This document shows positions 21,909 to 32,772 of a stretch of 64,000 nucleotides of DNA, in pieces (position 1 is the first letter of the stretch; every line of letters starts with the position of its first letter). The translations under genes and the position numbers were made by a program. The stretch is from contig WAEK01000007.1 of assembly GCA_011634665.1 (NCBI GenBank), positions 1,324,001 to 1,388,000 of the forward strand, read 5' to 3'. The notes beneath the pieces are model-generated. The model worked only from the letters and a program-made list of their open reading frames with translations. It did no database searches and was not told the origin of the DNA. The stretch comes from Mortierella sp. BCC40632 (lineage: Eukaryota > Mortierellomycota > Mortierellomycetes > Mortierellales > Mortierellaceae).

Positions 21909-24390
21909 CTTTCTCGCGTCATTTTTCTAGGCTGGAACAACAGCACAGACGGAAAAACTTGTCCTTGCTGGTATTCTTGCTCCGTTGATCCAAAACTTGC
22001 GCGTCTCGCGGTGTGTCCATGTCCAAACACAGGTAAGAAAGACAGGCCTACCCTATCCATACACAAAGTTCTATTTCTTTGGACCAAAGCGTCGCTCGAG
22101 ACTTGATGTCCTTAGAAAAGAAAAGACAAAAAGAACTAAACTTTTACTTTTTATCCTTCATTCCAATGGCTGTTAGACCATTTGGGCCTTGGGCAATATC
22201 TCGGGCGATGGACCACCTTATCGGGACCTTATTCTTAGATCAGGAGCATTGGAAGTGATTATGTCGTTGATCCATATGTGTGACGACCCGACAGTAGCCA
22301 AGGAGCAAAGATATATGATTCTAAGAATTGCAGTCTGGTGTGTCTCTAACCTGTGCAGAGGCAGTGGTCGATTGGCCCCAGAATGGCCCCAGGTACGAAA
22401 GAAAAGAGAAGAAAAGAAAATTACCGTTCTTTTTTGTTGTTGGCTCAGCTTGGAATATTTTCTTTACTCTCGCAGTTACTAATAAGCATTGTAACCGGGG
22501 ATCCCGAAAAAAACAACAACAACAACAACAACAATGCAAAAACGTGATAGGTCACGCCAGCCTTCCCAATGCTAAGACGTCTGATGTACATTGATGATAC
22601 CGAAATTCTCGCGGATACATGGTAAGGATTTTTTTTTTTTTTTTTACATCTTTGTACTGGACACAAAAATGATCTGTTTCTGTAGGCTGGGCCTAGGCTA
22701 ATCTCCCCTCCCTCTCCTTCTCTCGCTTTTTTTTCTCTTTTCTTTTCTCTTTTTTTTTTAAAAATAGCTGGGCCATGTGTCGCATCCTGAATGGAACCCA
22801 CAAGATGAACTTGGATAGCGTGATAATTGACAAGGAGCTGTGTCTCCGTTTTGTCGAGCTATTGCAGTGAGTCTTGACAAAAAAGAAATATGTGCCCATG
22901 TCAAAGGAATGGATCGACGTACCACCAATTGTTTGAAATGGTCAGGAGAAAGAAAGAGAAAAAAAAAATTGACCAGTTCTGTGATGGTGGCGGTTGTTTC
23001 TTTTTTTTTTTTTTTTTCCTATCCCTTAGTGAACCTCACCCAACGATTCAAGTACCATCATTGCGGTCACTGATCAATATTGCCTCGGGACCAGAACACC
23101 ACACCCAACTATTGATTGATGCGATGGCAATTCCCGTGTTGGGTTCAGAAGAATTATTGATGCATCGGAACAGTACGATCCGGCGGGATGCGCTATTGGG
23201 TATCTCCAACATCACAGCCGGCACAGCAGATCAGGTTCGGGAGGTGACTGTTCAGGACAATGGAAATGTGATGAGACGCGTACTGGATATTTTGAGACGC
23301 GGGGATATTGGCGCAAGTGATTTGACTGTAGGTCTTGGTGCCTTGGAAGACGGTGGTGATTGGCGCGTATTAAGGGAGGCAGCCTGGGTAGTCAGTAACG
23401 CGACCAGTGTTCTGGACCTTGAGATCACAGGGTAAGATGACGATTTATGTATATATATATATTTATTTATACATATATACTCGTTGATGATCTTGGACCA
23501 TCTTTTGTTCCTGTGGCGCACTCTCTTTTACTCTCACTGACTCGCTCACATTTACACACGTGCGGCTGCGCGCGCGCTCTCTCTCTCTCTGTCTCTCTCT
23601 CTCCGGGACTTTTAGGCATCTTGTGTATAGACTTGATCTGCTACCATCGATCGCTCAATTGATTGATCCGCGCAGGAACAGGAAAACCAGTTATATTTTG
23701 CCAGCCATGGGACTGTTGAATCCTCCATTGCTCACCAAGCTCCTGGATATTGTCTTTAACGTGTTGCGGTGCAATGAGAACCATCCCAAGGAACAGTTTA
23801 TGAAGATGTGGGTGACTGATTGTGAAGGAGGCACGATTCTGTTGGATTTGTTGCAACTTTCGAGTCGACCAGTGCCTTCGGAAGCAGCAGCGGACAATGG
23901 TGGAGAGATGCGACATTTGGACAATCACAAGGCTTTGCCACGGCAATTGTTGCAACTCCGACTTGGATTAGGAGAAGAAGAAGAGAATGGAGCTTCTATT
24001 CGAGGAGGCAGAATGAGCAAAGTGGATGAATTATTGTTGCAGCAACCAGTTCTTCCACTTCCACCATTGGGATCTTCGGTCAAGAAACGAGTCGAGACCA
24101 TTCTGGACAACTTTTTCGAGTTTGGACCAGAGAATGATGGATTTGGGCCCTTCTTTTCGGAGAGACAACATAGAACGGGTGGAGCAGGACAACGAGTTCG
24201 ACATGATGATTATGGGCCTGATTTCCAGGATGATGATGGGGAGGAAGATTTGGAGGAGGAATATGAACGAGCGAGTGCGGTGTTGGAAGGAGGCAAGAAT
24301 GGGCACTATACGTCGCGCGGGCACGACCATGACATTGACTTTGATATTGATGAGATGGAAGAGCGTGTCCACCGGATGAATTTGATGTAG
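20126..24390 (+). CDS. Divergent importin-alpha (karyopherin-alpha), ARM-repeat nuclear import adaptor
   Basis: The model gives 700 residues from ten exons: 20126-20335, 20949-21048, 21492-21586, 21704-21736, 21931-22032, 22177-22392, 22551-22621, 22768-22866, 23030-23431, 23616-24390. The ARM array shows the Trp/Asn ladder that grips nuclear localisation signals: YETAWVVTNIA, TIWALGNISGDGPPYRD, AVWCVSNLCRG, CWAMCRILNG, LRSLINIASG, ALLGISNITAG and REAAWVVSNATS, in the order of canonical importin-alpha. Oddities are a repeat-6 Trp replaced by Leu, no basic importin-beta-binding region in the N-terminal 70 residues (which are acidic and Gln-rich), and a long C-terminal extension (about residues 560-700) ending in an Asp/Glu-rich tail. 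The family usually has about 530 residues. Intron 1 is GC-AG (ATG|GCAAGT at 20333-20341), because no GT donor keeps frame. Exon 4 is only 33 nt. Confidence 0.8.
20663..20715. repeat. (GT)n microsatellite in importin-alpha intron 1
   Basis: About 53 bp of uninterrupted GT dinucleotides inside the GC-AG intron (20336-20948). Confidence 0.95.
21876..21908. repeat. T33 homopolymer upstream of a 3' splice site
   Basis: A run of 33 thymines ends 22 bp before the acceptor TTTTTCTAG at 21923-21930 of importin-alpha intron 4, so it works as, or has grown from, the polypyrimidine tract. Confidence 0.9.
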
Positions 24391-24471
24391 GAAAGTATGA
24401 GAGAAGAAGAAAAAAAAAAAAAGAAAAGAAAAGAAAAACAAAGAGAGTGTGAGAGAGAGTATGGGAGGGAC

Positions 24472-24503
<32 letters not shown>

Positions 24504-24927
24504 AGGAAAATGAAAGTTCAAGAGGGTCTCTATCTACTTCTCTATATCTCAATCTTTTTCTCTCAATTTTTTTTATGGGTGGTGTTGGTGTTTGGCAAAA
24601 AAAAAAAAAAAAAAAGAAAAAAAAGCTGCAGCGAAATGAAATGCAGTGAAAAAGTGTGAAAAGTAGGCTCCCCCCCCCCCTCCTCCCTTCTTCTCTACCG
24701 GAACAAAAGAATGTCAGAAAAAAGAGAGAGAAAAGGAAAAAAAAAGAGCATGCTTATATGTTGTATATGTTTTTGTGTTGTGTTTCAGAAAAAAAAAGGC
24801 CAAAAAGAGAACAAAAAGAGAATGAAAAAAAGGTGTCTATCGAGATCTCTCTTTTTTGCTCTAGTGGTAGGGTCCCTAGATCCTTTATACCACAGAGACC
24901 AAACCTTCCCTGTCCCGGGAGAAGGGA

Positions 24928-24966
<39 letters not shown>

Positions 24967-25025
24967 AAGGGGGAGAGGAAGGGAAAAAAAAAAAAGGGAG
25001 AAAAAGGATCTGATGAGAAACCACG

Positions 25026-25092
<67 letters not shown>

Positions 25093-25767
25093 GGAGATGC
25101 CTTTTGGAGAGGGCCAGACTATCTCTCTCTCTCTCTCTCTCTTTTTCTTGCTGTTCAGTAATTTGTATTCATTTTTTGTATTCATTATGACTATAATTCG
25201 TAAAAAATATATGTTGTAAAAAAGAAAGAAGAAAAAGTAGTAGCGTGGGGTGTGCATGGTGTAATGGAGTGCCGCATGTTTTTTAAGGGCTATTTTTTTT
25301 TTTTTCGGAGGATGAAGTGGTATCGCATGAGAGATGGAAGGACGGAGAGAGAAAAAAAGAGAGGGAGAGGGGGGAGAAGCGAACGGCGAGAGCTGAGAGA
25401 AAAAAAAAAAAAAAAATAAAAAAGAAGAAGAAAAAAAAACGCCCCCTTATGGTTAAAAAAAAAAAAAAGGTGTTGAGGATGAATGTAGACCATGTGTATG
25501 TTTGTATATGATGTGTGTGTGTGTGTAAAAAAAAAAAAAGTCTGAGTGATGTGATACAGTGGATGCCTTTTGGGCTTTGGGCTTAGTGTATGCTTGTTGT
25601 CGTTGGAATTCGGTTGGGAAAGCAGAAAACAGAAAACAGCCAGTACCATTCTGAGATGGACACACGATGTTTAAAAAAGACACCACAAAACACCATTACA
25701 CACACAAACACATACACATACACACTTGCTCAGAAAAGAAGAAAAATAAAATAAAAAACTGTCTCTT
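24391..25767. other. Convergent intergenic region with GT and A repeats
   Basis: The importin-alpha gene and the 8-Cys membrane protein gene converge here. The DNA is almost wholly simple: GA tracts (24468-24500), an A33 run (24929-24961), a GT tract of about 64 bp (25027-25090), CT (25120-25142) and further A runs. Both polyadenylation regions must lie here, but I cannot place them exactly. No gene seen. Confidence 0.5.
25027..25090. repeat. (GT)n microsatellite, about 64 bp
   Basis: Perfect GT dinucleotide repeat in the convergent intergenic region, 68 bp after an A33 run. Confidence 0.95.
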
Positions 25768-27690
25768 TTATCGCCGGAGACCCTCAGCCGAAAAGAGTTC
25801 CGCGGCACGAGCACGACGACGAGCTACTTCAGGGCTATCCTCTAACCGTCCTTCCTCTGAACCATCATGGCTGCCATAAGACAATGGTGGAGGTGTCGAA
25901 AGCACCGATCGGTCTGGGTCCATCCCACCTCGAGCAATATTCAACCCCGTGATCGAACCTCGGTCCGAACCACTCCTTCGATGCTCTCTCTCAAAACTAG
26001 GTCGCATGGGTGGAAGTTGTGTATGGCTCCCGTTCAAATTATAATTAGTATAGTGGTTGATGTGGTTGGTGTTGGTGTTGTTGTTGTTGTTATGGTTATT
26101 GTTATTGTTGGCAAGGAACTCGTCCCGGTAAGAGACCATGCTTGCACGGGGTACAGGGGGTGGTGTGGCCGTTGGGGTCATCGATGTCCTACGCCCTGCA
26201 AAATAACTTTCACGATCACTCTTGGGTGAAGAAGTACCCCGTTCACGCGTTACTCGGGTGGGAGGGGGTTCAAGTCCCATCATCGTATCCTCACCCTCAT
26301 CAAACTCGGCCTTGTCATGGGAGAAAAGAGCCGGGTCGGTGTTGATGGCCAAGTCTGAGTTAGAGTTGTTGCCTGTACTGTTGCTGGTACTACCCCATCC
26401 TGCTTTTTTCCGCAAACTCTGTGGGAACGAATCGGAAGGTCGTGAAGCTGCCGCTGCTGTTGTTGTTGTTGTTGTGGTTGTGGTTGTCGGTATTGCTGTT
26501 GTTGCTGCTGCTGTGGCCATGGTTGCTGCGCCTGCTCCCGTGGCCGTCAAAGCAGTGGATCCACTGAGAGAGGGCGAGGTTGTGACGCCGCCCGAGGAGA
26601 GAACGGGCGGAGGGATGTATCCCGAGTGAAGAGCAGATCCTGGACCCATGTTCTGGAGCGCCATTTCATCTTGTCCTGTGCTGCCACCATAATAGGACCC
26701 ATGTTGTGGGTATCCATCCGTAGCACTCGAAATGACCGAATTGCGTGTCCAGGCTGTCTGGCCCAGAGGACCAGAGTTCAGACCAGTGGAATAGGCGTCG
26801 AGTGGGTGAGGGTCACTGAGGTCGTATCCGTTCTGAAGATATTGTGATTGGTAATCCTGCTGAGGCAATTGGTACGCGTCCTGGTATCCGCCATAATCGG
26901 GTGACGCGCTGCCCAAACTCATGGTCGATGTAGCTGGCAACATGTTTGCAGCAGCAGCAGTGGCGCCCGCAGTGGCGGCAGCGGTGGTGGTGGCAGGGTT
27001 GACCATGACAGAGCCCAGTGGGGGCATGTTACCATAGTGGTTTTGATGGAAGCCTGTGGAGCCTGGGTTGGGCTGTTGACTCTGATAGTGGTTGTTCTCG
27101 TCCTCTTCATTGTACTCTTCCTTATCTCCGCCGCCGTTCACATGGCCATTGCTCGCCACCACTCCCGGAGCACGCTTCTTGTGACGAAGGAAAAAGAGTA
27201 AACCGGCCACAAGAGCAACGACGGCCACAGCGCCGACGACAATGCCAGCAATGGCGCCACTGCTCAGGCCGTTTGAATTTGAAGAGTCGGGGGAAGGGAG
27301 ATTGGAGGTGTTGTTGTTGCCTGTGCGGACAGGGTCAGTGGTAAAGTCGAATCCATAGTCGTCACAGCGATCGACCCAGGTCTGGTAAGAACCCATCTCG
27401 GGCGAAGACTCTCCCTGAGAGGCGATGCAGGCGAGACAGGAAGAAAAGGCGGTGAAGAAGGCATTGTTGCACTGACAGCCGCCGAGACTAGCCGAAGGGG
27501 TGTAGATGCGATCCATCTGCAGTGAACTGTTGGAGGCGCCGCCACCGCAGGGGGCGAGATACTTGACGACGGTAGGGCAAGCGCTGTGGACATAGCAGAT
27601 CTCCATGATGGGGTCAGACTGGGCGGTCGCATGGTGGGTCAGGGCAAGGACGACCGCCGCAGCGAAGAGGCGGGCGGGCGGTTGTCGCAT
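25768..27690 (-). CDS. Type I membrane protein with eight-cysteine ectodomain and low-complexity cytoplasmic tail
   Basis: Single-exon gene of 640 residues. A signal peptide (1-23, ending THHATAQ) is followed by a compact ectodomain with eight cysteines at 32, 38, 48, 72, 74, 85, 88 and 109 (core GCQCNNAFFTAFSSCLACIA), an Asn/Ser linker with NxT sites, one transmembrane helix at about 143-167 (IAGIVVGAVAVVALVAGLLF) and a basic stop-transfer HKKR. The remaining 470 residues are cytoplasmic and rich in Ser, Gln, Asn, Thr and Pro, with a T10 run and a PPPVPRAS segment that could bind SH3 domains. The C-terminus (ARRRARAAELFSAEGLRR) is helical and basic. This layout recalls fungal wall or surface sensors and the CxC...CxxC secreted families of basidiomycetes and Mortierella relatives. 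The spacing does not fit CFEM or WSC, and I do not recognise the family. The start ATG is at 27690; the upstream region is GA/GT-rich. Confidence 0.8.
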   Translation of the reverse strand: MRQPPARLFAAAVVLALTHHATAQSDPIMEICYVHSACPTVVKYLAPCGGGASNSSLQMDRIYTPSASLGGCQCNNAFFTAFSSCLACIASQGESSPEMGSYQTWVDRCDDYGFDFTTDPVRTGNNNTSNLPSPDSSNSNGLSSGAIAGIVVGAVAVVALVAGLLFFLRHKKRAPGVVASNGHVNGGGDKEEYNEEDENNHYQSQQPNPGSTGFHQNHYGNMPPLGSVMVNPATTTAAATAGATAAAANMLPATSTMSLGSASPDYGGYQDAYQLPQQDYQSQYLQNGYDLSDPHPLDAYSTGLNSGPLGQTAWTRNSVISSATDGYPQHGSYYGGSTGQDEMALQNMGPGSALHSGYIPPPVLSSGGVTTSPSLSGSTALTATGAGAATMATAAATTAIPTTTTTTTTTTAAAASRPSDSFPQSLRKKAGWGSTSNSTGNNSNSDLAINTDPALFSHDKAEFDEGEDTMMGLEPPPTRVTRERGTSSPKSDRESYFAGRRTSMTPTATPPPVPRASMVSYRDEFLANNNNNHNNNNNTNTNHINHYTNYNLNGSHTQLPPMRPSFEREHRRSGSDRGSITGLNIARGGMDPDRSVLSTPPPLSYGSHDGSEEGRLEDSPEVARRRARAAELFSAEGLRR

Positions 27691-27867
27691 TTGGGAGGAG
27701 AGATAGAGTGCGAGAGAGAGTGTGTGAGAGAGAGTGTGTGTGTTTGTGTTTGTGTTTGCGTATGTGTATGTGGTGAAAGAGCGGTGGGTGGTGTGTGGGT
27801 GTGAAGGCGTAGAAGAGAGAAGAGAGGAAGAGAGGAAGGGAGGTAGGGGATGGAGAATGAGACGGGA

Positions 27868-27898
<31 letters not shown>

Positions 27899-28772
27899 GA
27901 TCAACACAGATCAATGCTGTGGTTGAAAATAAAGGAGTGGTGGGTTCGAGGAGTGAGAAAGAGAAAGAAGAGAGAGAAAAGCAAAGGGAGCAAAGAGAGT
28001 GACAGAAAAGAAAAAAAAAGAAGAGCGCCAACCAACGATGCTGTTGTGGACGACGACTCTAGGGACGATAATGATGATGATGATGATGATAATGGTGAAT
28101 ACCCACGACGAACCCTTTTTTTCTTCCCCCGCCTCCTTCTCCGCTCTTCTTCTTCTTCATTCATTCATCCGTCTCTGCTGTCTCTTTTCTTTCTTCCTTT
28201 TCTTCTTCTCCGTTCCCCCCGATGACGCCGTGTTTGTCTGTCTCTGTTGTGTCTATGTCTATGTCTGTGTGTGTACTTTTTTTCTTTTCTTCGACAAGTC
28301 GAATGTCTGCAAAAAAGGACAACAAGCGACGGCGGACAAAAATAACCGCCTTTCTTGTGTATCTATCGTGTGTGTGCCTGCGTATCTCTTCCGAATCCGC
28401 GGCCATGTCTCTGAACTGTGGTCGGCCGCGCAGGACAGCAGGCAAGAGGACGCACACACCCGCCCTGTGCGACCTCTCGTCCTGTGTGCGTGCGTCAATG
28501 AATGGAGAGAGTCGATGGGAAACGCCCTCCTCACCTGCTCATCATGCCTTCTCTCCTCTCGTCTATTTTTTTTTTCTTCCTCCTTGCCTATCTGCCTATC
28601 GCGCCTTTGCCTAGACTTGCCCTGTTGCTCCCCTGCTCTCTCTCTCATTCTCTCTCTCTCTTTCTTTCTTCCGCATCCTCATGCAGATGTGAGCTCCTTG
28701 TCCCCCGCAACTCGCACCCTGCTGCTCTCTTGCTCCTCTCCTACCTTCCGCCCTGCAGCCCACAAAGCCTTT

Positions 28773-28806
<34 letters not shown>

Positions 28807-29003
28807 TGTTGTTGTTTATGGAGAACGATTCGTAAAGACAAAGTACACCTGGTTCCACTCTACCCCGGCCCGTCATTGGCCCAACGTCTGCTCCGGCGCC
28901 TCCTTTCCCCCCCCTCTTCCTCCTTCCCTCTTTGCCCTCTTTTTATCTATTTTCTTTGTCCAATGTCTCTTTAGTTCTTTAAACGAGACGAGAATTCAAC
29001 GAG

Positions 29004-29047
<44 letters not shown>

Positions 29048-29075
29048 GGTTGTTCCAGTAGGCCACTGTCTATGC
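27691..29075. other. Intergenic region with promoter of the 8-Cys gene
   Basis: About 1.4 kb between two minus-strand genes. It contains GA/GT repeats next to the start codon (27700-27800), an A28 run at 27869-27896, a CT-rich block (28080-28230) and a T38 run at 29006-29043. The latter lies 33 bp beyond the stop codon of the CDF gene and so corresponds to A38 downstream of that gene on its own strand. Several ORFs occur in simple sequence but none is supported. Confidence 0.45.
29006..29043. repeat. T38 homopolymer downstream of the CDF gene
   Basis: Thirty-eight uninterrupted thymines on the plus strand, just past the 3' end of the minus-strand CDF coding sequence. Read in gene orientation it is an A38 tract, which could be a genomic A-rich polyadenylation region. 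Confidence 0.9.
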
Positions 29076-30832
29076 TTAGTCCCTAGAAGGTGCAAGCTGT
29101 CCACTGCTGTGCTGCAGCAATAAGCGCTGTTGTTGCTGTTGCTGCAGTACCTGTTGTGATAAAGGCACATGCTGCCGATGCTCAATTGCATGCACGGCAT
29201 TATAGTCGATATGAACAAAGGCTCGTTCCACATTATCTAACCGCTCTAATGCACTCTGCAGTGACTCTCCCAGGTCGTGTGCCTGTGACAAAGGTGTATC
29301 TGGAGGCAATACAATATCCACCTCGACAAACAATCCGTCACCCGAGTAGTAGGCTCGAACTGTATCAATGGCTTGGATCGTGTTGGAGAATCGATATGCC
29401 ATATATGTCAATTGTTGAATATCCGCTGCTGTCGCTGCTTGTCCTGTCAGTCTTCGGATATTGTCTATTCCAAAGCAGAAAACAATGATCAAAAAAGTAA
29501 GAAACAATGACATACTGATCAACAACAACAACAACAACAACAACAAAAAAGACTCTAATCTCTCGACACTCGGAAAAAAAAAAACTTACGGAGACAGGTG
29601 CTGACCCATTCAGTAATGATATAGACGGAGAGAACAATAGCTCCGAAAGCATCCAGCCACCAGAGGCCAAGATGTTGACCCAACACAGGGAAAAGCGTCG
29701 AAAAGACATTGAACACGACATCGTTCAAATGATCCTGAGCCAAGGCCTGAACACTCGAACTGTCCTTCATCGTCCGACACCAAATCCAGAGTAGAAATTT
29801 GACAAAAATCGAAAACCCCAACAATACCAGAATCATAAACTCTAGATCCACTGGCGGTTCCTCAGAACCTGCAAGCAATCGTTCAAAGGATTGAAGCATG
29901 ACTTGCATAAAGGAGGTGACCATGACAGAGGCAAAGACAATGATACCCAAAGGTTCCATTCGTGCCTTTCCCACTGGGTAGTGATGGCCATCGGACGTAT
30001 TGTCTCGAAGTCGTGCCGAGTACCAGATGATGGCGCCACTCAACAAGTCCATCAACGAGTCGATCATCGATGCCAACACAGCCAACGAGTCTGACATGAG
30101 TACTGTCCAGATCTTGATCATTACCAGGCCTACATTCGCGATAAAGCTCAGGTTGATTGCCAATTGTACTATTTCGAGAGAGAGAGAGAGAGAGAGAGGT
30201 CAATAAGATGAGCCATGATTTAGTCAGCCAAAAGTAAAGAGATCCACTGTTCCTATAAAAGAGAGAGAAAAAAAAATAAAAATAAAAAAAGCGCAGCCTA
30301 CCAAGATGAGGAGATGTCTTTTTCTTCCGCTTCGATCCCAATAATGGTGCCCCCTCACCAGACTCGAGATCGGCATGACTTTCATCCGCATCTCGAGCAT
30401 AGTAATGTGTTGCGCTGAGGTGATAGTTGGTGATGGCATCTCGAACCGTCTCGTTGCTTCCATGACAGGAAAGGGCGCCATACCCTCCTCCTTCTCCTCC
30501 TCCTCCTCCTCCTCCTGACTGATTAAGACCCTCAAAACCTGATGATGGGTTCAATTGAGACGATAAATCGGATCGAGGATTGGGTAGTTGAGGAAACAAC
30601 TTGGCACTTGCTAATTCTTCCTCGCGATGCTCCTTTAGGACCTCTTCAACCTCGGCGAATGAATCCAATAGTTCGTTCTAAGACAAAATCATCAAATCAT
30701 CCCTCAATGTTTAGTCTCGGGTGCAATGTTGTTGTTGTTGTTGTTGTTGTTCTACATGCATGCACCCCTCTCTCACACACGCACGCACGCACGCACCCCT
30801 GATGGCTCCCATCTTATCCCTCCTCCCCCCTC

Positions 30833-30914
<82 letters not shown>

Positions 30915-31440
30915 CCCATGTCCCATCCCTTACCATGGATCGATAATACTCCTTGACTTGTGGTTTTTGTTGAATCGCTTTGATCTCCTCCTCGGTTTTA
31001 CGTGCAGCCTGAAAGACATTGGCACTCATGACTGGTTTGGGAGGAATCAACTTGTACAAGATTCCAGACGTTCTTCGGTAAGCACTTCCATTCCGATGAC
31101 GAGAACGTGAATGAGAACGTGATCCTGATCGAGAACCTGGACAAGAGGCACATCGACCATTGTTATTGTTATTGCTATTGTTGCTATTGTTGTTGTTGTT
31201 GTTGTCACAGTTTTTGTTATTGGGGATGCCTGAAGAAAAAGAATCGAGGGACGAATCCGTCATGGCCAATCGACGTCCTGGTCTATCCGTAGTAGTGTCT
31301 TCGAGTGGTTGTTGAGTTGGCTCGTTGACGGTTGGGGTGGGGATGTGTTCTTGATCCGGGGTACGATTCGAAGTCATGTCAGTGGATCGACTGTTACCAC
31401 GCCTCGGTCCACGTCCGCGGGTTTGTCCTGTGTCAGCCAT
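29076..31440 (-). CDS. Cation diffusion facilitator, Mn-type (MTP/Mn-CDF)
   Basis: Predicted proton-coupled exporter of Mn2+ (or a related metal) into an organelle or out of the cell; 616 residues. Exons on the minus strand: 31440-30934, 30677-30302, 30168-29590, 29464-29076, with phases agreeing. The N-terminal 290 residues are cytosolic and low complexity (Asn run, Arg/Ser repeats, Gly run). The six-helix membrane domain begins at LAINLSFIANVGLVMIKIW. The metal-site motifs are D-S-L-M-D (about 331-335, TM2) and D-H-L-N-D (about 440-444, TM5). A DxxxD in both helices is the signature of the Mn-CDF subgroup, whereas Zn-CDFs carry HxxxD. The C-terminal ferredoxin-like domain follows (YYSGDGLFVEVDIVLPPDTP, AFVHIDYN) with a Gln-rich end. 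Intron 1 holds a (CT)n tract of about 66 bp. The substrate is inferred from motif only. Confidence 0.88.
30837..30902. repeat. (CT)n microsatellite in CDF intron 1
   Basis: Perfect CT repeat of about 66 bp. On the gene's strand it is (GA)n lying about 30 bp after the 5' splice site at 30933-30932. Confidence 0.95.
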
Positions 31441-31780
31441 TTGGCAGTTGTTTGTTAGATTGTCTCTTGGTATATTCCTTTCTAAGTGAGGGAGAGAGAG
31501 GAGAGAGGAGAGAGGAGAGAGGGAAGGGAAGGGAAGGGAAGGGAGGGGAGCGGTATGTGTGAGTGCGAGAGTGCGAGTGGAGTATTGCTTGGCAAGACTA
31601 AGAAAGAACAAGACTTTTCTCTCGACTCTCTCTTTTCGTAACTCGACTTTCGTCATTCTCTCCCCATGGTGTCACAAGTGGACGCTGTTGTGTGTAAACC
31701 TGCAGCTGTCTAGAGTAGGTAGCCCGTATATGGGAGAAATAGCCCCATGGCCATACCTGTCCCGGACGGAGTTACTACAA

Positions 31781-31825
<45 letters not shown>

Positions 31826-31954
31826 GAGAGAGAAAGCGTCAGTGTGAGAGAGAGAGAGATTGAACGAGAGATAGAGGGTGATAGAGTTTAGAATATCCGA
31901 GAGGTGGACAAAGTGCCGCTTATGAAGTACCTGTCGGCAGATTGGAATTGCCTG

Positions 31955-31985
<31 letters not shown>

Positions 31986-32387
31986 GGCTGCAACGGGAAT
32001 GAAAGAGAAAGTAGGAGCTGGGGCAAGTGAATGAGAAGGAGAAGGAAGAGAGCAAGAGAAAGAGGGAGAGTGAATGTAAGCGCGTGGTGGTGGTGGTGGT
32101 GGCGGTGATGGAGATGAAGATTGCTCTGCACTGATGCAATGAACAGATGGGGTAGACAAGAGAGAAAAAAGACGCCAAAGACGGGGAAAGGAAAAAAAGG
32201 AGGTGAGGGAGGTGCAGCGAAAGAGAAGAGAAGAGAAGAGAGGAAAGAAAGAGAGAAAGAGAAGAAGGAAAGATAGAAAGAAAAAAGATAGAGAGCGAAA
32301 GGAGGAGGAGGAGATTGCCAGGAGTGGGTACGATTCAAGAGAAAGCGAGTGAGAGAGAAAAAAAAGATACTATCTTTTTGCAAATGA

Positions 32388-32426
<39 letters not shown>

Positions 32427-32641
32427 CGGAGTTCGGACGATTGCTCCGAATTTTTTTTTTTTTTTTTTTATTCTCTCGCTCACCCATTCACTCTTTCCCA
32501 TCCTCTCGCTCCAATGATCATCCCCTTTTGTCGTTTTGCTCGGAGATACGACTCCAAATCTGTACTTGTGTCCGTTAGCATGTCCGCCCTCTTCTCTGTC
32601 CGTCCCATCTGCGTGCGTGTGTCTGTCTGTGTGTCTGTATC

Positions 32642-32676
<35 letters not shown>

Positions 32677-32694
32677 CGTTACAATAGAATCTGA
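31441..32694. other. Promoter region of the CDF gene and simple repeats
   Basis: This holds the CDF leader and promoter (31441-31560, GA and GGGAA-like repeats), a (CA)n tract at 31786-31823, an A29 run near 31956-31984, a (CT)n tract at 32391-32421 and a (CA)n tract at 32643-32673. ORFs here (for example around 32480-32620 minus) are weak. One of them could be a further exon of the tentative small gene at 32773-33155, but I cannot show this. Confidence 0.4.
31786..31823. repeat. (CA)n microsatellite
   Basis: About 38 bp of CA dinucleotides upstream of the CDF gene. Confidence 0.9.
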
Positions 32695-32772
32695 TTACCC
32701 GCGCCACATCAAACGCCCATCAGCCTCTGGGTCATCCTCAGAGATAAAGTAAGCGTCCCCGTACTTGCCATT

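Noticed and set aside
30721..32700. Many ORFs of Ser-Leu, Arg-Glu, Val-Cys or Thr-His dipeptides across the window
   Set aside because: They are direct translations of CT, GA, GT and CA microsatellites.
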